Positions 35,701-42,578 of a stretch of DNA of 62,635 nucleotides are shown piece by piece (position 1 is the first letter of the stretch; each line of letters opens with the position of its first letter). Origin of the DNA: Treponema sp. (GTDB lineage: Bacteria; Spirochaetota; Spirochaetia; Treponematales; Treponemataceae); NCBI GenBank assembly GCA_016296655.1, contig JAEDIW010000011.1, forward strand, positions 1 to 62,635, in the 5' to 3' direction. The position numbers and the translations under genes are program-made. Under the pieces are notes generated by a model, which was not told where the DNA came from, did no database searches, and worked only from the letters and a program-made list of their open reading frames with translations.

Positions 35701-38139
35701 CTGAAATCCGTCCAAAAGTTCAAGAACATTTTCTGAGCCTGAACCATCAGATTTGATTGAAATTTCGTCAGAAACTTCAATTTTGCCTGCATTTGATATT
35801 ACAGCAGAATCTGAGCCGTTCGAAAAATTTCCCTGTACAGTGATTTTTTTAGATTTTACGCTGCCTCTTGAAAAAACAGACAGTTTTATTCCGCCAGAAC
35901 CGCCGGATTTTTCAGAAAGCTGAATTGTTCCATCGCCAGCAGAAGCTGCATCTGTCACATCCAGAGTTCCATATACACGAATTTCAGAAAAAGGAGTTGA
36001 TTGCGAAGTTTCATGAACCAAAGAAGCCGCCTTAAGCGTTTTTCCTAACTTTATTTCAATAGATACTCCATTTTCAGTTTTGATTTTTTTGTTTGATGTC
36101 AAATCTGCATTCAGAACAAGACATGCTGAATTCGAAGCATCTGAAAGCGAAGAGCATTTTGTAAGTACAATTTCCTCAGCGGCAAGAGAGCCTGAGCCTG
36201 TCAGCTCAGTTGTATATGTGCTGGTATAGCCTCTTGCCTCATCAGATAGCTGAAACTTCCGGGCTTTTACAGCTCCTTTTAATTCCAAGTTTACGCTGCC
36301 AGAAATATTAAAGTTATAGAATTCCTGAGAATCTTTAGTTGTCAAAGTTCTTACATCTGCAGGAGTAAATCCATGAAAATAGATTGTGCCATCGTTATGA
36401 GAAAAACTTCCACAACCTGAAAAATCAGAATTACCTTTTAAGTAAAGGTTTCCTGCTGGAGCAGAAAAAGATGAACCTGTGCCAAATGAAAATCCACAAC
36501 CAAGAGTTACATCAGTTTTACAGTCAACACTACCGTTAAAAACAAAATTTCCACTAGAACCACTAGAAAGAGATTTTACACCTTTGTAAAAAACAGCAGC
36601 ACCGTCTATTACGACAGAATCGTTTACTGAAATATCTTTTTTTACAACAAAGCCTGAAAAATGGCTTAAACCCGCCGTTACAGACGAATCAGATGAATTT
36701 CCTGTAAAAAAAACCGTATGTCCCTGCGCATAAAAATTTCCGCGGTTCGTCCAGTTGCCTAGCACATAAATGTCATTTTCGATGGAAAAAGTTGAATCAG
36801 AATCTGTTACAATATTGAAAAATTCGCATCGCTGTGGATTTATAGCCTTGAAAGTACAATTGCCTGAAATTTCAACAGTTCCGCCACTTCCTGATGAATT
36901 AATGCAGCCGAAATCTTTGGTTTCTATCAGAGATGAAATTTTTAAAATTCCGCCTGAGATGTCCATGCTGCTGTTGCCGGTACATATAATGCTTTCAACT
37001 TTAAGGCTTCCGCCGGAAATGACAATAGAAGCATTACTTTTTATAGCAACAGATTTTGCAAATGCAGCTGCCGTTATTTCAGGATAATTTGTACATCCAG
37101 AAGAAATTACAACTTCGCTGTTGTTGCCAGGAACTGTACCGTTGCTCCAGTTTCTAGAGTCGCCCCAGTCTGAAGAAACATTTCCTGTCCAGACAGGACT
37201 TTGTTCAACCCATACAATTTCTGCAATAATCATAGATTTGTCTGGGGTTTTAAAACTCAGTTTTACTCCATCACCTGCAGAAAGCCCTGAACCGTTATAT
37301 TTTAAGTGAACAGTTTCAGTATTGGAAGAACCTTGAACGATAACTTCCCCAGAACCTGTCAAGGCTGCTCCTTTAAAAAGAAAGTCTGAAAGCGAAGCTC
37401 CTCCCAGAGCTTCCGCAGTATATGAAAAACTTACGTTGGCATCCCCACCATTACGGGTAACGGAACAGGTTATGCCAAGCCCCTCAGCAGAATCTGCAGG
37501 ATGTATCGATTTTCCGTCGGATGAAATACTGAAATAGGTTGGAGTTCCTATAGGAAGAACCGTAAGTGTTGAATCATAAAAAACACCACACTGTCCATAA
37601 GTTAAATCTGCACCAGAAGCTGGAATATATAAAGTTCCGTTGCCTTTAAACTCAAATTTATCAGACGAATTATATACATTGCCGAAAAATTTTGAAGTGA
37701 TTTTAAATGTTGTGCCGCTTTCAACTGTAAGAGAATGAGTGCCGGTATTCGGAAAGTCAAAAATTTCTGTTGAAACTGTTCCGCTGCCGGAAAAAACTAC
37801 AGATGCAGAAGCGTTATTACGTACCATGTCAACAAGGATTATCCTGCCGCATTTAAAACTGTAACCGTTTGTGTCAATTGTTATTTGATTGCTGCCCCTT
37901 GAATTAAATGTCAAATCCCCAGAAAAAACGGCATTATTTTCAAGAACGATTTTCACCTCGTCTGAAGAACCTGTAATGTCAGCCACATTTCCGTCTGCCC
38001 AGTTTGCCGAAGAATTCCATGACGTGCCATCACCGCTGCCTGTCCATCTATAGACAATCAATGAAAAAACTTCGGAAGAAAAAAAACTTATGAAAAACAG
38101 AACAAAAAATAATTTTAATTTATCTGCAAAAAAATTCAT
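29758..38139 (-). CDS. Very large repetitive exported surface protein with C-terminal FlgD-type Ig domain
   Basis: About 2793 residues from the ATG at 38139, chosen because a signal peptide (MNFFADKLKLFFVLFFISFF) follows directly; the frame opens further upstream. Three modules of the kind WTGxxxxxWxxxxNWxxG occur near residues 28, 320 and 1225 (for example VWTGNVSSDWGDSRNWSNG), separating long stretches rich in Gly, Ser, Asn and short beta strands that look like a beta-helix stalk. The C-terminal ~90 residues form a FlgD-like Ig domain: VVVVTLDGNIVTYLQHG and YYRWDGKNNSGNKVARGLYF. Such ends are common in exported treponemal proteins. No catalytic motif seen; likely an adhesin or surface-layer protein. 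Confidence 0.8.
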   Translation of the reverse strand: MNFFADKLKLFFVLFFISFFSSEVFSLIVYRWTGSGDGTSWNSSANWADGNVADITGSSDEVKIVLENNAVFSGDLTFNSRGSNQITIDTNGYSFKCGRIILVDMVRNNASASVVFSGSGTVSTEIFDFPNTGTHSLTVESGTTFKITSKFFGNVYNSSDKFEFKGNGTLYIPASGADLTYGQCGVFYDSTLTVLPIGTPTYFSISSDGKSIHPADSAEGLGITCSVTRNGGDANVSFSYTAEALGGASLSDFLFKGAALTGSGEVIVQGSSNTETVHLKYNGSGLSAGDGVKLSFKTPDKSMIIAEIVWVEQSPVWTGNVSSDWGDSRNWSNGTVPGNNSEVVISSGCTNYPEITAAAFAKSVAIKSNASIVISGGSLKVESIICTGNSSMDISGGILKISSLIETKDFGCINSSGSGGTVEISGNCTFKAINPQRCEFFNIVTDSDSTFSIENDIYVLGNWTNRGNFYAQGHTVFFTGNSSDSSVTAGLSHFSGFVVKKDISVNDSVVIDGAAVFYKGVKSLSSGSSGNFVFNGSVDCKTDVTLGCGFSFGTGSSFSAPAGNLYLKGNSDFSGCGSFSHNDGTIYFHGFTPADVRTLTTKDSQEFYNFNISGSVNLELKGAVKARKFQLSDEARGYTSTYTTELTGSGSLAAEEIVLTKCSSLSDASNSACLVLNADLTSNKKIKTENGVSIEIKLGKTLKAASLVHETSQSTPFSEIRVYGTLDVTDAASAGDGTIQLSEKSGGSGGIKLSVFSRGSVKSKKITVQGNFSNGSDSAVISNAGKIEVSDEISIKSDGSGSENVLELLDGFQLSGSGTLKIDSSILKYSGTSAASSDFSVELLGNTGKPVKIVSDSAKITFGNVSYIDEPELSVRGKSALTATSGGTVSKLTTETEDTVFYPGGNFTVSGETWLYGKVEASGASDELCFRGNIVSKSGTAAVKALTVYAGKASASPLELVKVSGSPSGCALKIDCNFENYADFVIEDSVKFEVSGNFSGNGRFKASSSEMKFGGNIDFSSTEFDANGGTLTFAASDSNPKIFTAKSDGSTQLCNLSISAGTNVESSSSFSLSGNWNNENLAGGFKASAGTVNFSDSADSVSVKGNNEFYVLKFENSGTTVKTVRFDSGKIQKINGKIISLGKESGRIKLTSDAAAPSYSDSSTWWKIDLPSGNVPAQYEFTYTDVEYSESANDIAHDWGSSVAESVEASTKNWFYRHFYWYGTIDTKWATPGNWSTNAVSYAASSFFPPYLRGSSEITIAKNDTNVLTLEDSEYTVKNLTVSAGTSVDFNGKKISIADSLTNAGTIRLSGSETIDLPDWSNVSKVVQDDGSFIEYYGALGGTLPWQTSCKNLKFADGAFSSVSGTGVVSAVSVEGSTLIENGSGNELILSGANDFSGGVKIAVAGRLTINAASELKIEANADCTSLTVISPAVLNGNVTTLENQVYEKDVTGTSGFVLDAGTGLIKFGRESVSAQIKITSTSDQVYKSPIKAYSGLIFDSASSAVKFEGSCSNIESSGSQIYKSTVQISQISLPATDSFAFKAAPSSAIQFCKGVETLSSENMAVSLDGDVYFSDSGTIGGSVSSVTCSGTVYFACSTDAQILNLKSPAKALNVVLLGGTLELGGNANTVEAVNDFVLLSGLSSVIYKDGDGTSGTSGKNDLFRYIRASSDSDSPDTADSSLNALPSAWPENLPGFPDGESTPFCAKIQGLEGRTLKAGKNFYANSVDLLASASWNLEIPSAENATDCFAELYNLEVSNCNASNDVSACEKCTDSGENSKIDFIRPKLNVACTVFDDVIKLEFSESIENSNNEISKAVRKAFSYYNGSTDEAFKGSFVDADCSVSTDGQGDLQTFYVKAENKWNTDATGTSAGDSQSSDRSGVHRSAIPYVKMLKASPTFFASLRDEHKNRLASKDFTDVADGAAPVLIAVSTGQELHSPYSQPVGEESQPPYDAHNFIELQYSEEVFVPGVAKDSVNIQSSASLGNVSGISGLTVAGIARFSSGSISCGTNDGSDVESIHALYRNFATTRSDAMNYDSSYSNPQTHRLRISVAGFSGGTVVPQDSNTYRSWFGYIDSISSPESATVACIANPLITDNAAQPNAIDAVGTALHPLPVLYVNQRAFEHDSVLYGAWDTNPPSFACFRGKTEWTAMASSNECEVLGIGDEGGTFINRMEFHLFDNKPSFSASDLAAWRSRVGWVSSFGEEGSVLTAARSYAADIFGGAKPFAFASDSDRATGGIRYSSLYNQASGFKYSADDSDSFQSFASSEISPKVTINIFNDLNTNRRVSTLGADGLYFSISMPPASRYSLRQTFTICYDDSAAFVTDLAGNRLRSATIKTIDITPPSFNFTLAPLGQNKLYILFSKKIAFTDSILENISKNLELVEGNSLSAGLKIDENVPAKLCFSGNTATGFLLELNRNVTLDDVKKLCISVKNTGTGIDPVTGLSANVSCIQDELGNYASVHSAHALSDFAVNAVQVNYAYDNRLIDEDGQPLPYSVSDGNWAARDFSAGQKNSGTLLSGHDISINANIYDGTQDNSGGFADSGVPVLFADNSPDAEALSTEINLNAQKNLRIWLPGLTSDVFKSFASANNSEFTEFVSGVLNGNSATFTLPVTREAQYNSWGGGNQISFIFALTDSSNEIVKIRHVPFYENENSYSEPGGVEYPLFAVRQVSSDISDIDLWSFRLKDEKLQRGGVSILNNVINANQGEKTTVQVDMAQDGNLNVVVVTLDGNIVTYLQHGRVSSGTHYYRWDGKNNSGNKVARGLYFIRVTGSGIDETRKVMVVKE

Positions 38140-38151
38140 ATTTTTAGCGTA

Positions 38152-38312
38152 TCCAGCCTCCTTGCCGGACAAGGGATTTGACATACAAAAAACGTCCCTG
38201 TTTTTTGTATGTCGCACAGTTTTTCATCAGAAAAACTGTCTTCTCTTTTGGAAAAGTTCCAGCCTCCTTGCTGGATAATTGTTTTAACATTCAAAAAACG
38301 TCCCTGTTATAC
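38152..38312 (-). promoter_or_regulatory. Structured, duplicated leader of the surface-protein gene
   Basis: A ~50-bp unit occurs twice, at about 38152-38204 and 38261-38312. Each copy contains CCAGCCTCCTTGC and AAAAAACGTCCCTGTT on the plus strand. On the minus strand this gives a hairpin with AAGGAGG in its loop (TCCAGCaaggaGGCTGGA). Also present are a perfect 14-bp inverted repeat, GACATACAAAAAAC/GTTTTTTGTATGTC (38180-38213), and a 9-bp one at 38216-38239. It may be a leader RNA controlling translation. Confidence 0.45.
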
Positions 38313-38387
38313 CTTATATATGTAAGAAATTATACATGATAACAGCTTTTTTTTCACTAAAAAACAGGGCAAGTATGATTTTTTTGA

Positions 38388-38415
38388 TTAACATCCTGCT
38401 AAAAAGTGTTATAAT
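38388..38415 (+). promoter_or_regulatory. Promoter of the HU operon, apparently leaderless
   Basis: TTAACA at 38388-38393, a 16-bp spacer and TATAAT at 38410-38415. The expected transcription start falls within one or two bases of the ATG at 38423, leaving no room for a ribosome-binding site. Confidence 0.55.
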
Positions 38416-38422
38416 AGAAACC

Positions 38423-38698
38423 ATGACAAAGCAGGAAATATGTTTTCAGTTGTCGCAACAACTGGGACAGACACAAAAAGACACAAAAAAAACAATGGAT
38501 GCTTTTCTCGAAGAAATTTCCTGTGTACTGGAAGAGGGAAAGACTTATTCTCAGACAGGATTTGGCTCATTTAAAACTGTTCTTGCAAAAGAGAGAGTCG
38601 GTTTCAATCCTTCAAAAAAAATGAAAATGAAATATCCCAAAAAGATAAAAATGAAATTCAAAGTTTCTGAACTGTTAAAAAAGGAAATAAATGAATAG
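38423..38698 (+). CDS. HU-family DNA-binding protein (short)
   Basis: 91 residues from the ATG at 38423; the frame opens earlier but the promoter lies at 38388-38415, so earlier starts are excluded. HU/IHF fold: two N-terminal helices (MTKQEICFQLSQQLGQTQKD, DAFLEEISCVLEEGKTY) and then GFGSFKTVLAKERVGFNPSK with a Lys-rich end. The arm sequence NPSKKMKMKYPKKIKMKFK is unusually lysine-rich. It binds and bends DNA. Its TAG overlaps the start of the next HU gene by 8 bp, so the two are translated together and may form a heterodimer. Confidence 0.85.
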   Translation: MTKQEICFQLSQQLGQTQKDTKKTMDAFLEEISCVLEEGKTYSQTGFGSFKTVLAKERVGFNPSKKMKMKYPKKIKMKFKVSELLKKEINE

Positions 38699-39854
38699 AA
38701 CGGTAACACCGTCTGTTCTGGCAGAACGCATTCAGCAGAAAACTGGAATAGACAAAGAAACGGCAAAAAACTTCTCATTTGCTTTTTTTGATTTGGTAAA
38801 ATCCCAGCTCAAAAAAGAGCCTGTCTTTGTCATTCAGAAATTCGGAAGATTCAGGAAAATTTTTGTTGAAGCAAGCTTGAAGCGCAATCCCATGACAAAT
38901 CAAATGGTTGAAATTCCTGCCCATTACAAAATCCGCTTTACGCCGTCAAAATCTCTGGCTTCCAGACTGAATGCAAAATATGCGCATTTAAAGGCAAAAG
39001 CCCTGAAACTTAAAAAGACTGCCGCCAGGCAGTTTTGCGAAAATGAACATACGGCGGAACAGCTGCTTACACAAAATATGCAGGATCTTTGCGAGAGTAC
39101 CAAACCTGAAAAAAAGCACGGCAGGCTGGCGGCAGGAGTGGCAGCTGTACTTTTAATTCTGCTGTGCTCACTTATGCTCCTTGCCATAAAACTGGTTGGA
39201 CTTCCTGACTTTTTTAACTCAAAAAAGAAAACAAACGGCAATACAGACGGATTTTCTGGCAAAAATCCTGCTTTGGAAAAATTGGAAAAGGTCAAAGAAG
39301 AGGAAAATCTCGCAGAAACTGAAAAACATGACATGTTGCTGTCATCTTCTGAAAAATCAGTGCAAGTTGAATCAGAGACTTCTCAAGAAATAAAAGATTT
39401 ACAAAAAGATTTACAAGATGCACGGCACATGCAGGAGTTTGAAGTTCCTCAGGGATTCTGCTACTACAAAATTGCAGAACAGGAACTGGGCAACAGACAT
39501 CTGTGGCCTGTAATTTTTGCAGAAAATTCAGAGGCTAGCCTGACTGGCGGCATACCGAACCCTGACTTTGTAAGGGCTCATTCAGAAATATTCATTCCAG
39601 TGCCTGATGAAGATGAAAAAAAAGAATTTCCTGCATACTGGAAAGATGCATACCTGAAAACCTACAACGCATATTACAGACTTATGGAAACCCAGCCGGA
39701 CAACCCAAGAAACAGTCTGCGTCAATTCCGAGCCGTAAGAGTCTTGGTTTCTGCAGAAATTATTTTTCCAGGCTTTTTACAGGAAAACGAAGGAATAATA
39801 AAGACTCAGGATTTTCAGGATGCCCTGGAAATTTTTAAAAACCATGTTCCTTAA
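38691..39854 (+). CDS. Membrane-anchored HU protein with periplasmic LysM-like domain
   Basis: 387 residues. Residues 1-95 are an HU/IHF domain (FVIQKFGRFRKIFVEASLKR then NPMTNQMVEIPAHYKIRFTP). A basic stretch is followed by one membrane helix at ~145-170 (AAGVAAVLLILLCSLMLLAI). After a charged, partly coiled linker comes a LysM-like module at ~256-304: CYYKIAEQELGNRHLWPVIF, ending IFIPVPD. With the basic HU half in the cytoplasm, the C-terminal half should lie in the periplasm, so the protein could tie the nucleoid to the membrane and cell wall. HU is rarely fused to anything. Translationally coupled to the preceding HU gene and overlaps cheX by 20 bp at the 3' end. Confidence 0.82.
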   Translation: MNRTVTPSVLAERIQQKTGIDKETAKNFSFAFFDLVKSQLKKEPVFVIQKFGRFRKIFVEASLKRNPMTNQMVEIPAHYKIRFTPSKSLASRLNAKYAHLKAKALKLKKTAARQFCENEHTAEQLLTQNMQDLCESTKPEKKHGRLAAGVAAVLLILLCSLMLLAIKLVGLPDFFNSKKKTNGNTDGFSGKNPALEKLEKVKEEENLAETEKHDMLLSSSEKSVQVESETSQEIKDLQKDLQDARHMQEFEVPQGFCYYKIAEQELGNRHLWPVIFAENSEASLTGGIPNPDFVRAHSEIFIPVPDEDEKKEFPAYWKDAYLKTYNAYYRLMETQPDNPRNSLRQFRAVRVLVSAEIIFPGFLQENEGIIKTQDFQDALEIFKNHVP

Positions 39855-40311
39855 AGCAGACATCTACTTCAAAAGGACCAAGCGATGTTGTGTATGGGAT
39901 GCCGATAATCGGATAGCCTTTTGGCCATGCAATCGTATGATCCTTGCCGTAAATTACAACAGGAGGAGCAATGTCAAGCATAAAATCCTTTACAGCAGAA
40001 ATTGCATTTCCTGAAATTACATTTGCAACTTCAGCAATCATACCGCTTTCAAGTTCTTCGCGAGTTTCTTCATCTTTGTAATAAAGTCCTGAACGCTCCA
40101 GCATTTTTTTTGCCAGAACCTTATGAAGCCTCAATGCAATAATACCGTCAAATTCCCCAGTGAGCCCCAGAATACCTGAAATTTCCCATGAATGACCACC
40201 GATTGTTCTTTTCATCAGATACGGAGCTCCAGAAGTAGCTTCAATCCCAAACATAGTCTTGAAAACAAAAGCAGATGCGGTCAAAAAAGGATTTATAATT
40301 TTTACATCCAT
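39835..40311 (-). CDS. cheX: Chemotaxis phosphatase CheX
   Basis: 158 residues from the ATG at 40311 (MDVKIINPFLTASAFVFKTM); an upstream frame to 40347 has no support. CheX dephosphorylates CheY-P in the cytoplasm and is the main CheY phosphatase of spirochaetes. The active-site pair is visible as Glu94 and Asn97 in GMIAEVANVISGNAIS. Length is normal. It stands alone, convergent with the HU-LysM gene and overlapping it by 20 bp, not in a che operon. A free-standing CheC-like or divergent CheX paralogue is the alternative; motility signalling is the safe reading. Confidence 0.85.
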   Translation of the reverse strand: MDVKIINPFLTASAFVFKTMFGIEATSGAPYLMKRTIGGHSWEISGILGLTGEFDGIIALRLHKVLAKKMLERSGLYYKDEETREELESGMIAEVANVISGNAISAVKDFMLDIAPPVVIYGKDHTIAWPKGYPIIGIPYTTSLGPFEVDVCFKEHGF

Positions 40312-40477
40312 AATAAAATATGATACGATAAAAATACAGAAAAGCAAGCAGAAAAAACATCATATCGTGTCCTCGTAATAATATTACCCCAGCAGAAAAA
40401 ACATCATAAAGTTTAAATATTTTTTAACTTTCAAGATTTCTGTATTGATTTTTTTTGGGGAATGATTTAATATTCAT

Positions 40478-40590
40478 CTTGCCTGGTGGTCATAGTGGAG
40501 AGGCAATACCCGTTCCCATCCCGAACACGGAAGTCAAGCTCTCTTACGCCGATGATACTGCTCTTCAGCGGGAAAGTAGGAAACTGCAAG
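40478..40590 (+). rRNA. rrf: 5S ribosomal RNA
   Basis: 113 bases. Ends CTTGC and GCAAG pair as helix I. The interior has the standard 5S blocks GAGGCAATACCCGTTCCCAT, CCCGAACACGGAAGTCAAGC and CGGGAAAGTAGG, very like treponemal 5S. A run of T follows at once (terminator-like). No 23S or 16S sequence lies in the window: cheX is 166 bp upstream on the other strand and a sugar transporter follows. It is therefore a solitary 5S gene, and must have its own promoter; TTGATT and TTTAAT-type boxes lie just upstream. Confidence 0.93.
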
Positions 40591-40831
40591 GCTTTTTTTA
40601 TTTTAAACTGAAAATTGATTTTTTAAAACTGCATTTTCCCCATAACATCACAACTCTCTTTTTGAAGAAAAGACTACTGTAGCAGTGATTTCTACAGGCA
40701 CAAAGAATTTATTGCCCATTGCTGCTTCTTTCACAGGTTAAATTTTACTGGATATACCAAATTTTTCTAGATAAAACAAATATTTACCAAAAAAAATACA
40801 AAAACAATAAACTTTTTTTCAGTTAAACAAG

Positions 40832-40837
40832 TTATAA
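40832..40837 (+). promoter_or_regulatory. -10 box of the sugar ABC operon, within a 365-bp intergenic region
   Basis: TATAAT at 40832-40837 lies ~120 bp before the binding-protein gene; its -35 partner is not clear. The rest of 40591-40955 is AT-rich, with a weak GCTCT/AGGGC hairpin near 40863 and no credible reading frame. Confidence 0.4.
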
Positions 40838-40955
40838 TATATCCGTAAAAATCATGAAGGTGCTCTTTTTATTTTAGGGCAACTATTATTTTTACCATAT
40901 TTTTGTTTTGGAAAACTAAAAATCTTTGTTTTCCGGTTTTTATCAGGGGGAAAAA

Positions 40956-42302
40956 ATGAAAAAACTTACAAAAATTATAGTCGCTGCTCTGGCAGGAAGC
41001 TTGATTGTTTCAAGTCTTACATCCTGCGGTAAAAAAAAGGATGAAAAAGGCAGCGTACGTTTCTTAAACTTCAAGCCAGAAGTTGCTGCAATTTATCAGG
41101 AACTGGCAGCTGCCTATGAAAAGGAAAAAGGTGTAAAGGTTATTGTTGAAACAGCTGCAAACAATTCCTATGAATCAACATTAACTTCAAAAATGGCAAC
41201 AAAACAGGCTCCAACACTTTTCCAGATTAACGGACCTGTAGGCTACGGCAACTGGAAAAATTACTGTGCTGATCTTACAGACACAGAAATCTACAAACAT
41301 CTGTCAGACAAATCTCTTGCAGTTACATCAAACGGCAGAGTTTACGGTATTCCTTATGTTGTAGAAGGTTACGGAATCATATATAACAAGGCTATTACAG
41401 ACAAATATTTTGCACTGCCATCAAAAGCTTCAAAATTAAGCAGCATGGACGAAGTAAAGAACTTTGCAGCTCTTAAAGAAGTTGTAGAAGATATGCAGAA
41501 AAATGCAGCTGCTCTCGGAATTAAAGGTGTTTTTGCTTCAACATCATTAAAAGCAGGAGAAGACTGGAGATGGCAGACACATCTTGCAAACCTTCCTGTT
41601 TATTATGAATTCAAAAGCAAAAATGCAGATCTTTCAGATCCAGAAGCTTCTAAAAAGCTGGATTTTGAGTATGATGCAGAATTCAAAAATATTTTTGACC
41701 TCTATTTGAATAACTCTGTAATTCCACCTCAGAATACTGGAGTAAAGACTGTTGACAATTCAATGGCCGAATTTGCCCTTGAAGAATGTGCTATGGTTCA
41801 GAACGGTAACTGGGCTTGGGGACAGATTTCAGGCGTTTCAGGAAACAAAGTAAAATCTATAAACGTAAAATACCTGCCAATCTACACAGGAGTTTCAGGA
41901 GAAGAAGGTCAGGGGCTTTGTATTGGAACAGAAAACTTTTACTGTATCAACAAAAAAGCTTCTCCAGCAGACCAGAAAGCAACTGCAGACTTCATCTACT
42001 GGCTGTATTCTTCTGTAACAGGAAAAGACTATGTAACAAACAAGCTGGGATTCATTGCTCCATTTGACACATTTGCAGCAAAAGAACGTCCTACAGATCC
42101 TCTTGCAATTGAAATTGCAAACTGGATGGAAAAACCAGGAATTACTTCTGTTTCATGGAATTTTACAGTATTCCCATCACAGACATTCAAAGACAACTTT
42201 GGTGCTTCCCTGCTCCGCTATGCACAGGGGTCAAAGAAATGGGCAGCTGTAAAAGCTGATGTCGTAAAAGATTGGGCATCAGAAAAAGCTCTTGCCGAAT
42301 AG
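40956..42302 (+). CDS. CUT1-type sugar ABC transporter substrate-binding lipoprotein
   Basis: 448 residues from the ATG at 40956, directly behind AGGGGGAAAAA. Signal peptide with lipobox LTSC (Cys24). The mature protein has the MalE-like family 1 binding-protein pattern: YQELAAAYEKEKGVKVIVET, the segment SNGRVYGIPYVVEGYGIIYN, and AMVQNGNWAWGQI near residue 280. It binds an oligosaccharide or related sugar outside the inner membrane and delivers it to the two permeases downstream. The exact sugar is unknown. Confidence 0.92.
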   Translation: MKKLTKIIVAALAGSLIVSSLTSCGKKKDEKGSVRFLNFKPEVAAIYQELAAAYEKEKGVKVIVETAANNSYESTLTSKMATKQAPTLFQINGPVGYGNWKNYCADLTDTEIYKHLSDKSLAVTSNGRVYGIPYVVEGYGIIYNKAITDKYFALPSKASKLSSMDEVKNFAALKEVVEDMQKNAAALGIKGVFASTSLKAGEDWRWQTHLANLPVYYEFKSKNADLSDPEASKKLDFEYDAEFKNIFDLYLNNSVIPPQNTGVKTVDNSMAEFALEECAMVQNGNWAWGQISGVSGNKVKSINVKYLPIYTGVSGEEGQGLCIGTENFYCINKKASPADQKATADFIYWLYSSVTGKDYVTNKLGFIAPFDTFAAKERPTDPLAIEIANWMEKPGITSVSWNFTVFPSQTFKDNFGASLLRYAQGSKKWAAVKADVVKDWASEKALAE

Positions 42303-42319
42303 CATGAACTAAACGTAGA

Positions 42320-42355
42320 CTCAGCTGCATGGCTTTGTTCTGCAGCTGAGTTTTT
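42320..42355 (+). terminator. Attenuating terminator behind the sugar-binding protein gene
   Basis: CTCAGCTGCA and TGCAGCTGAG form a perfect 10-bp stem followed by TTTTT. Placed between the binding-protein and permease genes, it would lower expression of the permeases relative to the binding protein, as is common in such operons. Confidence 0.75.
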
Positions 42356-42428
42356 AGGTTTTCATACAGAATATACTACGTTATAATATGGTATAGATGG
42401 TATGAAAGCCAACAGCATAACCTTATGC

Positions 42429-42552
42429 ATCAACATACCTCGGCAATTAGTCGAGGCTTGTTGTTTTTTATCTGGTAAAAGCCTGAAAATAGGTACTGCC
42501 AGTTTTCAGCATTTTATGAAACTTCAAAGGATTTTATCCTTGTTTGAAGTTC
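42429..42552 (+). promoter_or_regulatory. Leader with two further hairpins ahead of the permease genes
   Basis: First, CAACATACCTCG pairs with CGAGGCTTGTTG and is followed by TTTTTTAT (about 42429-42472), a terminator-like structure. Second, ACTTCAAAGGAT pairs imperfectly with ATCCTTGTTTGAAGT (about 42520-42552). Both lie between the binding-protein terminator and the MalF-type gene. They look like staged attenuation; no known riboswitch class is recognised. Confidence 0.45.
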
Positions 42553-42578
42553 CCTATCTTAAGTTTATTGGAGTAACC

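Noticed and set aside
38180..38312. Insertion sequence ends upstream of the surface-protein gene
   Set aside because: The inverted repeats are local hairpins with 6-base loops and no transposase or target duplication is present.
40312..40955. Complete rRNA operon or tRNA genes around the 5S gene
   Set aside because: I saw no 16S or 23S blocks and no tRNA cloverleaf or GTTCGA-type arm near it.
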